Shown here: one piece after another, positions 3,712-11,054 of the stretch
Numbering within the stretch: the first letter of the stretch is position 1
Layout of the letters: every line of letters begins with the position of its first letter
Origin: CAIWXH01 sp964555675
GTDB taxonomy: Bacteria > Chloroflexota > Chloroflexia > Chloroflexales > Chloroflexaceae
DNA: 14,738 nt
Assembly (NCBI GenBank): GCA_964555675.1
Contig: CAZKTU010000165.1
Location: 1 to 14,738, forward strand
Direction: 5' to 3'
The notes under the pieces: generated by a model
The model's database searches: none
What the model was told of the DNA's origin: nothing
The model's input: only the letters and a program-made list of their open reading frames with translations
Made by a program: the position numbers and the translations under genes

Positions 3712-6375
3712 TCACCTCCCTGAGAAATTGGCCCTGGTCGCCTCGGCAAGCAGACGCGCCGCGGCCTCGCCGCGCCCGAAAGCCAGGGCGATCGGCTCGT
3801 CGGTGCCGGGGTAGTGCGCCGTCGGGCCGAGGGCGGCCGCACCGGGGCCGAGGGCCGCCAGGGCCGCCTGCTGCTCGGCCTGGGTCGCCGAGGCCGGCAG
3901 GATCAGCAGGGCTGGCCCGTCGGCGGGCAGAGGCGCGCCCGTGTAGGCGCCCACGACGAGGCCCCAGGTCAGAAAGCGCACCGTATCCTCGCCGCGCTGC
4001 TGCTCGGGCAGATAGACTTTGACCGCGCGCAGCTCGGGATCGGCCGTCGCGTACGGCGCCTGCGCCACCCGTCCCATCGTCGTCTCCAGCAGATCGAACT
4101 CGCCGTAGACCGTGGGCTCGAGCCGCATAGCCCCGAAGTAGAGCCAGCCGTTGAAGGCCAGGCTCGCGGCCAGGGCTCCGCCGAGGAGCCAGGCGGCCCG
4201 GCCGCCCCCCGGCGCCCGCGGCCCAACGGCGACGGCGGCCAGCCCCGCTCCGGCCAGCATCAGGGCGGGCGCGAGGGTGCCGAGCGAGCGCATGGCGTGG
4301 GGCGCATTGCCGCTGAAGACCCCAGGGATGAGGTAGACCGCCCCCAGGGCCAGGGCTGCCGCGAGGCCGGGGCTGCGCCCGGCGCGCACGATGGCCAGCC
4401 CAAGGCCGAGGGCCAGCAGAAGCCCGACCAGGGGGTCGAGCAGGGGCGCGTCGGGCATGTGATGGCGCCCGTTGGCGTCGCCGGCCACGTGGTAGGCCAG
4501 GGCGTAGCGCCCCAGGTTGCTCAGGAGCAGCCCAAGGGGCGAGTGGGTCGCCGGGTCGTTGCTGTCGAGGATGGAGACGCTGCCGACGCGGCGGTTGTAG
4601 CCCTCGAGGTCACTCAAGATATAGAAGGCCAGGGGCGCAATCACCAGGGCCCCCACGAGGGCGGCCGCGGCCAGCCCCGGCAGCGCCCGCCGCCAGGCCC
4701 TGGGCGCCGCCCCGAGCCGGATCGCCGCGACGGCCCCCAGGGCCAGGGGCGCGACCCGCCCCGTATGGTAGGCGTACACCGCCAGCCCGCCCAGCAGGCC
4801 GGCCAGGGCCATGCCCAGGGTCGGCCAGAGACCAAAGGCCTCAGACCATGGGGTGTTCGCCGGCTCTCTAGTCGGCCCTGTCGGCCCGCCCTCCTCCAGC
4901 CCTGGTCTTTGGTCCTTGGTCCCTGGTCGCTCCCCCAGACAACGCCACACCAGGCCCACGGCCGTGAGCACGAGCAGGTGGTCGAGGGTGGCGGGGAAGG
5001 CCCAGCGGCTCATGCTGAGGGACCACGAGGCCCAGGCGGCCAGGGCCGCGGCCAGCAGGGCGGCGCGGCGCCCCAACAGCGGCCCGGCCGCCCAGTAGAG
5101 GGCCAGGGGCGTCAGAGCGCCGGCCAGGGCGCTCACCAGGCGGGCGCTCCAGGGGTGCGGGCCGAGCAGCCCCACCACGGGGGCCATGAGATAGAAGAGC
5201 AGGGCCGGCAGGTCGGCGCCCTCGACCACATAGATCGGCCTGTAACTCGGGTCGCTCCAGATGCGCAGGGCCTGCAAGCCGTGGCGCGACTCGTCGCGCC
5301 AGAGGCCGGCCGGCTGCCCATCGAGGTTGACGAAGCGCAAGAGCAAGGCCAGGCCCAGGGCGCCGAGCAGGGCCCAGCCGAGCAGGCGCGGCGCGACGGG
5401 GCGCTCGGCCGCAGGCGCGGGCGGCGCCGCGGTCAACCCCAGGCCGGCCCAGGCGCCCAGAGCGAGGGCGGTCATCCCCAGGGGCCAGGGCAGCCCGAGG
5501 CGCACCGCGACGAGGGCGAGCAGACCTAGGCCGAGCCCGGCCCAGGCGATGGCGGGCCGCCCGTCTACCCATGCCCTGGCCGTAGCCAGGGGCGGGGCCA
5601 GGCGGGGCCAGAACGCCAGCAGCAGCAACGGCACAGCGGGCCACAGAGGCCAGCCGAGGGTCGGCAGCCAGTAGCCCCCCGCCGTGGGGAAGGCCGCGGC
5701 CAGCCCGACCAGACAGGCCAGGGCGAGGCCCACACCCAGGGCGACCAGGCGCGGCGCCCCGAGGCGCGTCAGGGCGAGCCAGCCCAGCAGCGGCACGGCG
5801 AGCAGATAGAGCGTCCGCACGGGCTGCAGGCCGCCCGGGCCCGCGGGGCCAATGCGCAGCGCGCTGAGCGCAAACCCCAGCTCGCGCGGGTCGCCCGGGG
5901 CGACGAAGGCAAGCGTGTCGAGCAGCAGAGCCGTCTCGCCTGCCGCGCGGGTGGGGGCGAGCAGCTGGTAGCGCCGCCAGTCGCCCGCCACAGCAAACTC
6001 GCCCAGCTCGGCCCCGCCGCTGCGGGCGCGCGCGAGCACCGGCCCCTCGCCGGCGGGACGCGGGGCTGCCAGGCGCAACGTGACGATGGCGGGGCGACCG
6101 TCGTAGCCATACAGGAAGACCCCGGCCTGAGGCCCGGACCATCTATAGGTATCGGTCGCGTTCTGCTCGACCCCGTAGAAGCGCACCAGGGCCCGGCCGG
6201 CGGCGGGGTCGTCGACGGCCAGGTCGAGGCCCGGGCGAGCCGCAGCGGCGCCGGCGAACAGCAGGGCCAGGGTGATCAGGAGCAGCAGGGCGGGGGGGAG
6301 CAGGGCCGCGAGGGCGGCTCGGCCTACGGCGACGCCGGGCTGCTCGGGGCGGGCAGCCGCAGAAGGAGCATTCAT
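3712..6375 (-). CDS. GT39/ArnT-like GT-C membrane glycosyltransferase with an extracytoplasmic N-terminal domain
   Basis: This 887-residue polytopic membrane protein probably moves a sugar from a polyprenyl-phosphate donor to a substrate outside the cytoplasmic membrane. After a first membrane segment (about 20-45) comes a soluble beta-rich region (about 48-175), then many hydrophobic segments. The GT-C core begins near 340 with LWRDESRHGLQALRI, whose Asp361-Glu362 fits the catalytic acidic motif of the PMT/ArnT families. SRWAFPATLDHL (456-467) is also typical. A hydrophilic loop at about 481-515 is partly encoded by a heptanucleotide tandem repeat (4901-4928) and looks like an insertion. ATG at 6375 is favoured because MNAPSAAA leads directly to the first helix; a TTG at 6420 is possible, and neither has a clear ribosome site. 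The gene is coupled to the downstream ATL gene. Acceptor and donor cannot be read from sequence. Confidence 0.82.
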   Translation of the reverse strand: MNAPSAAARPEQPGVAVGRAALAALLPPALLLLITLALLFAGAAAARPGLDLAVDDPAAGRALVRFYGVEQNATDTYRWSGPQAGVFLYGYDGRPAIVTLRLAAPRPAGEGPVLARARSGGAELGEFAVAGDWRRYQLLAPTRAAGETALLLDTLAFVAPGDPRELGFALSALRIGPAGPGGLQPVRTLYLLAVPLLGWLALTRLGAPRLVALGVGLALACLVGLAAAFPTAGGYWLPTLGWPLWPAVPLLLLAFWPRLAPPLATARAWVDGRPAIAWAGLGLGLLALVAVRLGLPWPLGMTALALGAWAGLGLTAAPPAPAAERPVAPRLLGWALLGALGLALLLRFVNLDGQPAGLWRDESRHGLQALRIWSDPSYRPIYVVEGADLPALLFYLMAPVVGLLGPHPWSARLVSALAGALTPLALYWAAGPLLGRRAALLAAALAAWASWSLSMSRWAFPATLDHLLVLTAVGLVWRCLGERPGTKDQRPGLEEGGPTGPTREPANTPWSEAFGLWPTLGMALAGLLGGLAVYAYHTGRVAPLALGAVAAIRLGAAPRAWRRALPGLAAAALVGALVIAPLAFYILSDLEGYNRRVGSVSILDSNDPATHSPLGLLLSNLGRYALAYHVAGDANGRHHMPDAPLLDPLVGLLLALGLGLAIVRAGRSPGLAAALALGAVYLIPGVFSGNAPHAMRSLGTLAPALMLAGAGLAAVAVGPRAPGGGRAAWLLGGALAASLAFNGWLYFGAMRLEPTVYGEFDLLETTMGRVAQAPYATADPELRAVKVYLPEQQRGEDTVRFLTWGLVVGAYTGAPLPADGPALLILPASATQAEQQAALAALGPGAAALGPTAHYPGTDEPIALAFGRGEAAARLLAEATRANFSGR
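4901..4928. repeat. Four tandem heptanucleotides inside the glycosyltransferase gene
   Basis: On the minus strand the unit is GACCARR: GACCAGG, GACCAAG, GACCAAA, GACCAGG, exactly 28 bp in tandem. A further unit in inverted orientation, GACCAAAG on the plus strand, lies at 4830-4837 and pairs with 4907-4914. The array is translated as RPGTKDQRPG without breaking the frame. Short heptameric tandem repeats are known in intergenic DNA of cyanobacteria and other bacteria (STRR elements). Here one sits in a loop between membrane helices. Confidence 0.8.
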
Positions 6376-6426
6376 CGCAGGTTGGCTGGGCAGCGGGCGG
6401 CCGGCGGCCGGCACCCGCAATAGCAG

Positions 6427-6447
6427 ATGGGCATGGCGCCCATTATA
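6427..6447 (-). promoter_or_regulatory. Candidate promoter and dyad upstream of the glycosyltransferase
   Basis: On the minus strand a consensus TATAAT (6442-6447) is followed at once by the dyad ATGGGC-GCCAT-GCCCAT (6427-6443), which overlaps the end of the -10 box and the expected start of transcription. The -35 is weak (GCGGGA or TGCGGG). The dyad could be an operator or a 5'-end hairpin. The gene's ATG is 66 bases past the -10. Confidence 0.45.
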
Positions 6448-6473
6448 GCGCAGACGAGTAGGGGTCCCGCAGC

Positions 6474-7400
6474 CTAGACGGCCTGCCCGACCATGGGGGC
6501 GAAGGCCTCGGCCATACTGCGCATCAGGCGCTCGGTGAAGGCCGCCAGGCTCCCCCGGCCGAACAGGCGCAGGTAGTCCTCGACCGCGACCAGGGGGCCC
6601 GGGTCGGCCCCGCCGTTGCGCTCGCGCAGGTACCAGCGGTGATCCATAATCCAGCGGTAGAGGTCGGCCTCGGTGCGCCCGCGGAAGGCCGCGACGGCCT
6701 GCTGGGCGCGCAGCACCTCGACCACGGGCATGTAGACATTGTCGTACCAGCTGGCCACGGCTTCGTCGCTGCTCACATCGTAGCCCCGCTCCTTACTCAT
6801 GTAGTAGCGGTGGGCGTTGATATGCTGGACCAGGGCCAGGTAGCCCCCCGGCTCGCTGAACTCGATGCGCTGCTCGGGGCGCAGGTCGGCCAGGCCGGTC
6901 CACTCAAGGAAGTCGCTGTACTCCTCCTTCAGCAGCATGTCGCGCATGCTCAGGCTGGCGGAGAGGGGCACGTCGACCATCAGCTCGGTGACGATCGCGT
7001 CGATGTCGAGCTGGCCTTGCAGGCGAGCCACCGAGATACGGTGGTGGCCGTCCTTGACGAAGTAGATGTCGCCGAGCTTGTACAGCTCGATCGCCGGCAG
7101 GGCTACAGCCTCGTGGTGAGCCCGGTCGATCGACATCCAGCGCTGTTTGGTGGCCTCGTGGAGGGGCGCGAACTGCCGGTCGAAATCGGTGTAGCGGCCC
7201 TCGCTGCCGACGATCTGGTCGAGGGGGACGGCCCTGTTGCCCAGGTGGCGCTGGCCGCGCACATTCAGGCGGGCCCGCACCTCCTCGAAGGGCAACAACT
7301 CGTTCGACGAGCGATTGATCAGGGCGCCGAGCTGGGCGAACAGCGCCTTGCGTCGGGCCCGGTTAAAATCCTCACGGGTGGTGTGGTTGATCCAGGACAT
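6474..7400 (-). CDS. ParB/sulfiredoxin-like domain protein, function unknown
   Basis: This 308-residue soluble protein is without signal peptide or membrane segments. The recognisable part is IYFVKDGHHRISVARLQG (112-129), the motif of ParB-like nucleotide-binding/nuclease domains, in which a GHHR or GxRR loop binds phosphates. The N-terminal stretch (1-60) is basic and helical (REDFNRARRKALFAQLGALI). The C-terminal half (about 150-308) is helical and rich in Trp, Tyr and His (WYDNVYMPVVEVL, RWIMDHRWYLRE) and matches no domain I can name with certainty. The gene stands alone, so it is not a ParABS partner. ATG at 7400 is supported by AGGAGC about 6 bases upstream, better than an in-frame start 8 codons earlier. 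A good promoter lies at 7493-7521. It may be a regulator or CTP/ATP-dependent switch. That is speculation. Confidence 0.7.
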   Translation of the reverse strand: MSWINHTTREDFNRARRKALFAQLGALINRSSNELLPFEEVRARLNVRGQRHLGNRAVPLDQIVGSEGRYTDFDRQFAPLHEATKQRWMSIDRAHHEAVALPAIELYKLGDIYFVKDGHHRISVARLQGQLDIDAIVTELMVDVPLSASLSMRDMLLKEEYSDFLEWTGLADLRPEQRIEFSEPGGYLALVQHINAHRYYMSKERGYDVSSDEAVASWYDNVYMPVVEVLRAQQAVAAFRGRTEADLYRWIMDHRWYLRERNGGADPGPLVAVEDYLRLFGRGSLAAFTERLMRSMAEAFAPMVGQAV

Positions 7401-7491
7401 ATATTGCTCCTGGCCACGTCGCACGGCGCCGTGTGATCGCTGTCTGTCTTTGACTGAACCTCGTAGCCTATAACTCCAACACTCTCAGAAC

Positions 7492-7506
7492 GATCGTAGC
7501 ACGATC
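7492..7506. promoter_or_regulatory. Operator-like dyad covering the -10 box
   Basis: GATCGT (7492-7497) and ACGATC (7501-7506) form a perfect 6-bp dyad with a three-base spacer. It contains the -10 hexamer of the ParB-like gene's promoter. A repressor bound here would block RNA polymerase. The gene's own product is one candidate binder, by position only. Confidence 0.4.
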
Positions 7507-7521
7507 ACCGCTTTATTGCAA
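7493..7521 (-). promoter_or_regulatory. Sigma-70-type promoter of the ParB-like gene
   Basis: On the minus strand TTGCAA (7516-7521) is separated by exactly 17 bases from TACGAT (7493-7498), the best -35/-10 pair in the window. Transcription should start near 7486 and give a leader of about 85 bases before the ATG at 7400. A perfect dyad at 7492-7506 covers the -10 box. Confidence 0.6.
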
Positions 7522-7538
7522 GGAAAACCGTTGCTATG

Positions 7539-8192
7539 TCAACTTCTTATCAGATTGGTCTGAGGCTCGACCTCCATCAGTCTGAAGCCGGCTGTGTTGA
7601 TCACCGTCGTGTCACAGTAGCCGCTCTGCACCCCCCCGTCGAAGCCGTAGGAGAGATGGATGTGGCCGTGGATGAGGTAGCGCGGGCGGAAGCGCTCCAT
7701 CATCCAGAGGAAGGCCTTGAAGCCGCGGTGGGGATAGTCGGGGCCATTATGGATGCCGAGGGGCGGGGCGTGGGTGATCAGGATGTCGAGGTAGCTGCCG
7801 TAGCGATAGTTGTTGAAGAGCATCCAGGGCACGAGGCGCCAGGCCCGCCGCATCATCTCGGCGTCGGTATACATATTGGTGCCGTCGGGCCTATAGCGCA
7901 GGCACCCACCGAGCCCGGCGATGCTCAGGCCGGCGTGGCGCACGCCGCGGCCCTCGAGGCTCACCGCGCCGCGGGCCTCCTCGACTGTCTTGCCGTCCTC
8001 GTGGACCTCGGCCGTGTCGTGGTTGCCGTGGATATAGAAGCACGGCACGCCCAGCATGGTCACGACGAACTCGATATAGTAGTAAGGGAGGTCGCCGCAG
8101 CTCAGGATCATCCCGACATCGGGGAAGCGCTGCTTGAGGTTGAGACTATAGATCGCCGGGACGATCTCGTCGCTGATCGTGAGTATCTGCAT
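7539..8192 (-). CDS. Calcineurin-like metallophosphoesterase
   Basis: This 217-residue cytosolic protein has the two-metal phosphoesterase fold. Visible motifs are CGD at 32-34 (Asp34), GNHD at 56-59, THAPP at 140-144 and the terminal GHIH at 176-179. The first motif, normally DxH, reads SDE (Asp8-Glu9), so the usual His ligand is missing and Glu may replace it. This, together with the aromatic DLPYYYIEF after the GD motif, marks a distinct subfamily. Size suits YfcE-like enzymes acting on phosphodiesters or nucleotides, but the substrate is unknown. The start at ATG 8192 places the first beta strand MQILTISD at the N-terminus, as in the family. The ribosome site is weak. The gene is divergent from acetoacetyl-CoA synthetase, and the spacer is shared by both promoters. 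Confidence 0.88.
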   Translation of the reverse strand: MQILTISDEIVPAIYSLNLKQRFPDVGMILSCGDLPYYYIEFVVTMLGVPCFYIHGNHDTAEVHEDGKTVEEARGAVSLEGRGVRHAGLSIAGLGGCLRYRPDGTNMYTDAEMMRRAWRLVPWMLFNNYRYGSYLDILITHAPPLGIHNGPDYPHRGFKAFLWMMERFRPRYLIHGHIHLSYGFDGGVQSGYCDTTVINTAGFRLMEVEPQTNLIRS

Positions 8193-8228
8193 CGTCGCAT
8201 CTGGTTTTCGCGAAACGCTGCCGCGCAC

Positions 8229-8234
8229 ATTGTA
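8229..8234 (-). promoter_or_regulatory. Candidate extended -10 (TGG-TACAAT) of the phosphoesterase
   Basis: TACAAT on the minus strand is preceded by TGG, an extended -10, and lies 36 bases before the ATG at 8192. No -35 fits at 17 bases. It matches the hexamer and spacing seen before other genes here. Confidence 0.5.
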
Positions 8235-8295
8235 CCAGATTGCCCGCCCGGCAGGCAGCAAGCGCCCACACCGCACTCCGGCGGCCCAGGTGTAT

Positions 8296-8301
8296 TACAA
8301 T
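8296..8301 (+). promoter_or_regulatory. Candidate -10 (TACAAT) of acetoacetyl-CoA synthetase
   Basis: TACAAT lies 36 bases before the ATG at 8338 and is divergent to the phosphoesterase box 61 bases away. The -35 position reads GCACTC, which is poor, so an activator may be needed. Confidence 0.45.
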
Positions 8302-8337
8302 TCGCGTAGCCGTCACGCGCTATACCTGGAGGGTTCG

Positions 8338-10320
8338 ATGACGAACGAGTCCGCCCCGCGCCTGCTCTGGACGCCCCCCGAGGAGCTGCAGGCCACGAGC
8401 ACCATGCGCGCCTATATGGCCTGGCTCGCCGCCACCCGCGGCCTGAGCCTGACCAGCTACGACGAGCTCTGGCGCTGGTCCGTCGAGCAGCTCGAGGAGT
8501 TCTGGGCCTCGCTCTGGGACTACTACAAGATCGAGGCGGGCGCGCCATACACGGCGGTGCTGTCGAGCCGCACTATGCCGGGCGCGCGCTGGTTCGAGGG
8601 CGCGACCCTCAACTACGCCGAGCACGTCTTCCGCAACGCGAGCGCGGCCCACCCTGCGGCCCTCTTCCAGTCCGAGAGCCAGCCCCTCACCGCGATCAGC
8701 TGGGCCGAGCTCGAGACCCAGGTGGCGAGCGTAGCCGCGACGCTGCGCGAGCTTGGCGTCAGCCCAGGCGACCGGGTCGTGGCCTACCTGCCGAACATCC
8801 CCCAGGCCCTGGTGGCCTTCCTGGCCGCGGCCAGCCTGGGCGCGATCTGGTCGAGCTGCTCGCCCGACTTCGGCAGCCCCAGTGTGATCGACCGCTTCCG
8901 GCAGATCGAGCCGAAGGTGCTGGTCGCCATCGACGGCTACAGCTACGGCGGCAAGGCCCACGACCGCCGCGCGGCCGTGGCCGAGATCCAGGCCGCCCTG
9001 CCCAGCCTCGAGGCGACGATCTTCGTGCCCTACCTCGACCCGGCGGCCACGCCCTCGGGCCTGCGCGGCACGATCGTCCCCTGGGCCACAGCCCTGGCCG
9101 CGCCCGGCGCGCTGCGCTTCGAGCGCGTGCCCTTCAACCACCCCCTCTGGGTGCTCTACTCGTCGGGGACCACCGGTCTGCCCAAGCCGATCGTGCAGAG
9201 CCAGGGCGGCATCCTGCTCCAGCACCTCAAGGAGCTGAGCCTGCACCTCAACCTGAAGCCGGGCGACCGCTTCTTCTGGTTCTCGACCACGGGCTGGATG
9301 ATGTGGAACCTGCTGATCGGCGGCCTGCTGGTGGGCAGCACGGTGCTGCTCTACGACGGCAGCCCGGGCTACCCCGACATGGGCGCCCTCTGGCGTTTCG
9401 CCGAGGCGAGCGGGGCGACCTTCTTCGGCACCAGCGCCGGCTATATCACCGCCCTGATGAAGAGCGAGGTGGAGCCCGGCCGCCAGTACGACCTGAGCCG
9501 CATCGTGGCCATGGGCTCGACCGGCTCGCCCCTGCCCCCCGAGGGCTTCGAGTGGGTCTACGAGCACGTCAAGGCCGACCTCTGGCTGGCCTCGGTCAGC
9601 GGCGGCACCGACGTGTGCGGCTGCTTCGTGGGCGGCGCGCCCCTGCTGCCGGTCTACAGCGGCGAGATCCAGTGCCGCTCGCTCGGCGTCGACGCCAGGG
9701 CCTACGATACCGACGGCAACAGCGTGACCGGGGTCATGGGCGAGCTGGTGATCGCCGCGCCGATGCCCTCGATGCCGATCTCATTCTGGAACGACCCGGG
9801 CGACCGGCGCTACCGCGAGAGCTATTTTGAGCACTACCCGGGCCTGTGGCGCCACGGCGACTGGGTGGTGATCAACGAGCGCGGCGGCGTGGTGATCTAC
9901 GGGCGCTCGGACAGCACGATCAACCGCCAGGGCGTGCGCATGGGCAGCAGCGAGATCTACCGCGTCGTCGAGGGCCTCCCCGAGGTGCTCGACAGCCTGG
10001 TGATCGACCTCGAGGGCCTGGGCGGGGCCTCGTACATGCCGCTCTTCGTGGTGCTGCGCGAGGGGCTGGCCCTCGACGAGGCCCTCGAGAAGCAGATCAA
10101 GGGCGCGATCCGGGCGGCCCTCTCGCCGCGCCACGTCCCCGACGCGATCTTCGCCATCCCCGACGTGCCGCGCACGCTCAGCGGCAAGAAGCTCGAGGTG
10201 CCGGTCAAGAAGATCCTGATGGGCGCGCCCGTCGAGCGGGCCGCCAACCCCGACTCGCTCAAGAACCCCGAGCTGCTGGCCTACTTCGTCGAGCTGGCCG
10301 GGCGGCTCAAGCGGGGCTAA
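8338..10320 (+). CDS. Acetoacetyl-CoA synthetase (acetoacetate--CoA ligase)
   Basis: This 660-residue cytosolic enzyme activates acetoacetate with ATP and CoA, feeding acetoacetyl-CoA to ketone-body, polyhydroxybutyrate or lipid metabolism. It shows the adenylate-forming fold in full: YSSGTTGLPK (274-283, phosphate loop), STTGWMMWN (316-324, typical of this ligase rather than acetyl-CoA synthetase), GGTD (422-425), GDW (507-509) and YGRSDSTINRQGVRMGSSE (521-539). The C-terminal PRTLSGKK (611-618) contains the catalytic lysine, Lys617, often regulated by acetylation. The N-terminal RAYMAWLAATRGL and LNYAEHVFRN are also characteristic of AacS. Length is normal. ATG at 8338 follows GGAGGG by 4 bases. 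It is the only plus-strand gene here, divergent from the phosphoesterase, and its stop is one base from that of the convergent acyltransferase. Confidence 0.95.
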   Translation: MTNESAPRLLWTPPEELQATSTMRAYMAWLAATRGLSLTSYDELWRWSVEQLEEFWASLWDYYKIEAGAPYTAVLSSRTMPGARWFEGATLNYAEHVFRNASAAHPAALFQSESQPLTAISWAELETQVASVAATLRELGVSPGDRVVAYLPNIPQALVAFLAAASLGAIWSSCSPDFGSPSVIDRFRQIEPKVLVAIDGYSYGGKAHDRRAAVAEIQAALPSLEATIFVPYLDPAATPSGLRGTIVPWATALAAPGALRFERVPFNHPLWVLYSSGTTGLPKPIVQSQGGILLQHLKELSLHLNLKPGDRFFWFSTTGWMMWNLLIGGLLVGSTVLLYDGSPGYPDMGALWRFAEASGATFFGTSAGYITALMKSEVEPGRQYDLSRIVAMGSTGSPLPPEGFEWVYEHVKADLWLASVSGGTDVCGCFVGGAPLLPVYSGEIQCRSLGVDARAYDTDGNSVTGVMGELVIAAPMPSMPISFWNDPGDRRYRESYFEHYPGLWRHGDWVVINERGGVVIYGRSDSTINRQGVRMGSSEIYRVVEGLPEVLDSLVIDLEGLGGASYMPLFVVLREGLALDEALEKQIKGAIRAALSPRHVPDAIFAIPDVPRTLSGKKLEVPVKKILMGAPVERAANPDSLKNPELLAYFVELAGRLKRG

Positions 10321-10321
10321 G

Positions 10322-11014
10322 CTACCCCTCGGGCAGGGCCGGCTTCTCGGGCAGGGCCGGCGTCGCGGGGTAGTCGCCGAGGGCGAGGACAGCCTCGCGA
10401 ATCTCGTCGGCGGCGCTCTGCCAGGTGGCGCGAAACTTCGGGTGAGCCTTGATCACCAGGGGCTCGCCGAAGCGCACCGTCACCCTGACCGGGCGGGGGA
10501 TCAGCTTGCCCTTGGGCATGACCCTGGTCGTGCCGCCAATCCAGGTCGGGATGACCGGCGTGCCGGGGTACTCGGCCACGAGCTTGCCGATGCCCGCGCG
10601 GAACGCGCCCAGGGTGCCGTCTTTGCTGCGCGTGCCCTCGGGGTACATCAGCAGGGCGTAGCCCTCGCGCAAAGCGCGGCTCAGGTGGCGCAGCGGGTCC
10701 TGCCCGCCGCGCCGGTCGCGGGCGATCGGGATGGCGTTGAAGAGCACCCGCGACATGTACTGCTGCGGGCCGCCCTGGAAGAAGTAGTCCTGGGCCGCGG
10801 CCGCGACAAAACGGTCGCGCGCGCCGGGCGGTAGCGCGGTGAAGACCACGGCCGTGTCGGCGTGGCTCTGGTGATTGGCGGCGATGATGAACGACCCCTC
10901 GGCGGGAATGTGCTCGCGGCCTTCGACCTTCGGACGCACATACAGCTGCACGAAGCGCACGAACAGGTTGGGGACGAAGCGCGCCGCGACGTGGCGGCTT
11001 TTGTAGAAGCTCAT
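10322..11014 (-). CDS. 1-acyl-sn-glycerol-3-phosphate acyltransferase (PlsC family)
   Basis: This 230-residue membrane-associated enzyme of phospholipid synthesis transfers an acyl chain to lysophosphatidic acid. The acyltransferase blocks appear in order: NHQSHAD (47-53, catalytic His48 and Asp53 of the HX4D motif), FNAIPIARDR (92-101, acceptor binding), YPEGTRS (124-130) and TPVIPTWI (152-159). The C-terminus ends in a short Pro/Ala-rich repeat (PATPALPEKPALPEG). ATG at 11014 follows GGAG by 6 bases and is better than a start 18 codons upstream. The gene has its own TACAAT box at 11055-11060. It converges on acetoacetyl-CoA synthetase with a single base between the stop codons, so the two transcripts must overlap. 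Other acylated acceptors are possible within the family. Confidence 0.9.
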   Translation of the reverse strand: MSFYKSRHVAARFVPNLFVRFVQLYVRPKVEGREHIPAEGSFIIAANHQSHADTAVVFTALPPGARDRFVAAAAQDYFFQGGPQQYMSRVLFNAIPIARDRRGGQDPLRHLSRALREGYALLMYPEGTRSKDGTLGAFRAGIGKLVAEYPGTPVIPTWIGGTTRVMPKGKLIPRPVRVTVRFGEPLVIKAHPKFRATWQSAADEIREAVLALGDYPATPALPEKPALPEG

Positions 11015-11054
11015 TTCGTGCTCCGCACGAATCGACGATGCTGGGCTCCCCTCT

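Noticed and set aside
2534..5529. Long plus-strand open frames opposite the lipoate-transfer, ATL and glycosyltransferase genes
   Set aside because: They are rich in Arg, Gly, Pro and Gln with no domain motif, and they mirror confident minus-strand genes. High G+C makes stop codons rare in antisense frames.
8320..9567. A 415-residue minus-strand frame opposite acetoacetyl-CoA synthetase
   Set aside because: The plus-strand product shows every family motif. The antisense translation is low-complexity His/Ala/Gly/Arg sequence typical of a shadow frame.
8338..10320. Acetyl-CoA or propionyl-CoA synthetase
   Set aside because: The N-terminal segment and the STTGWMMWN motif are those of acetoacetyl-CoA synthetase.
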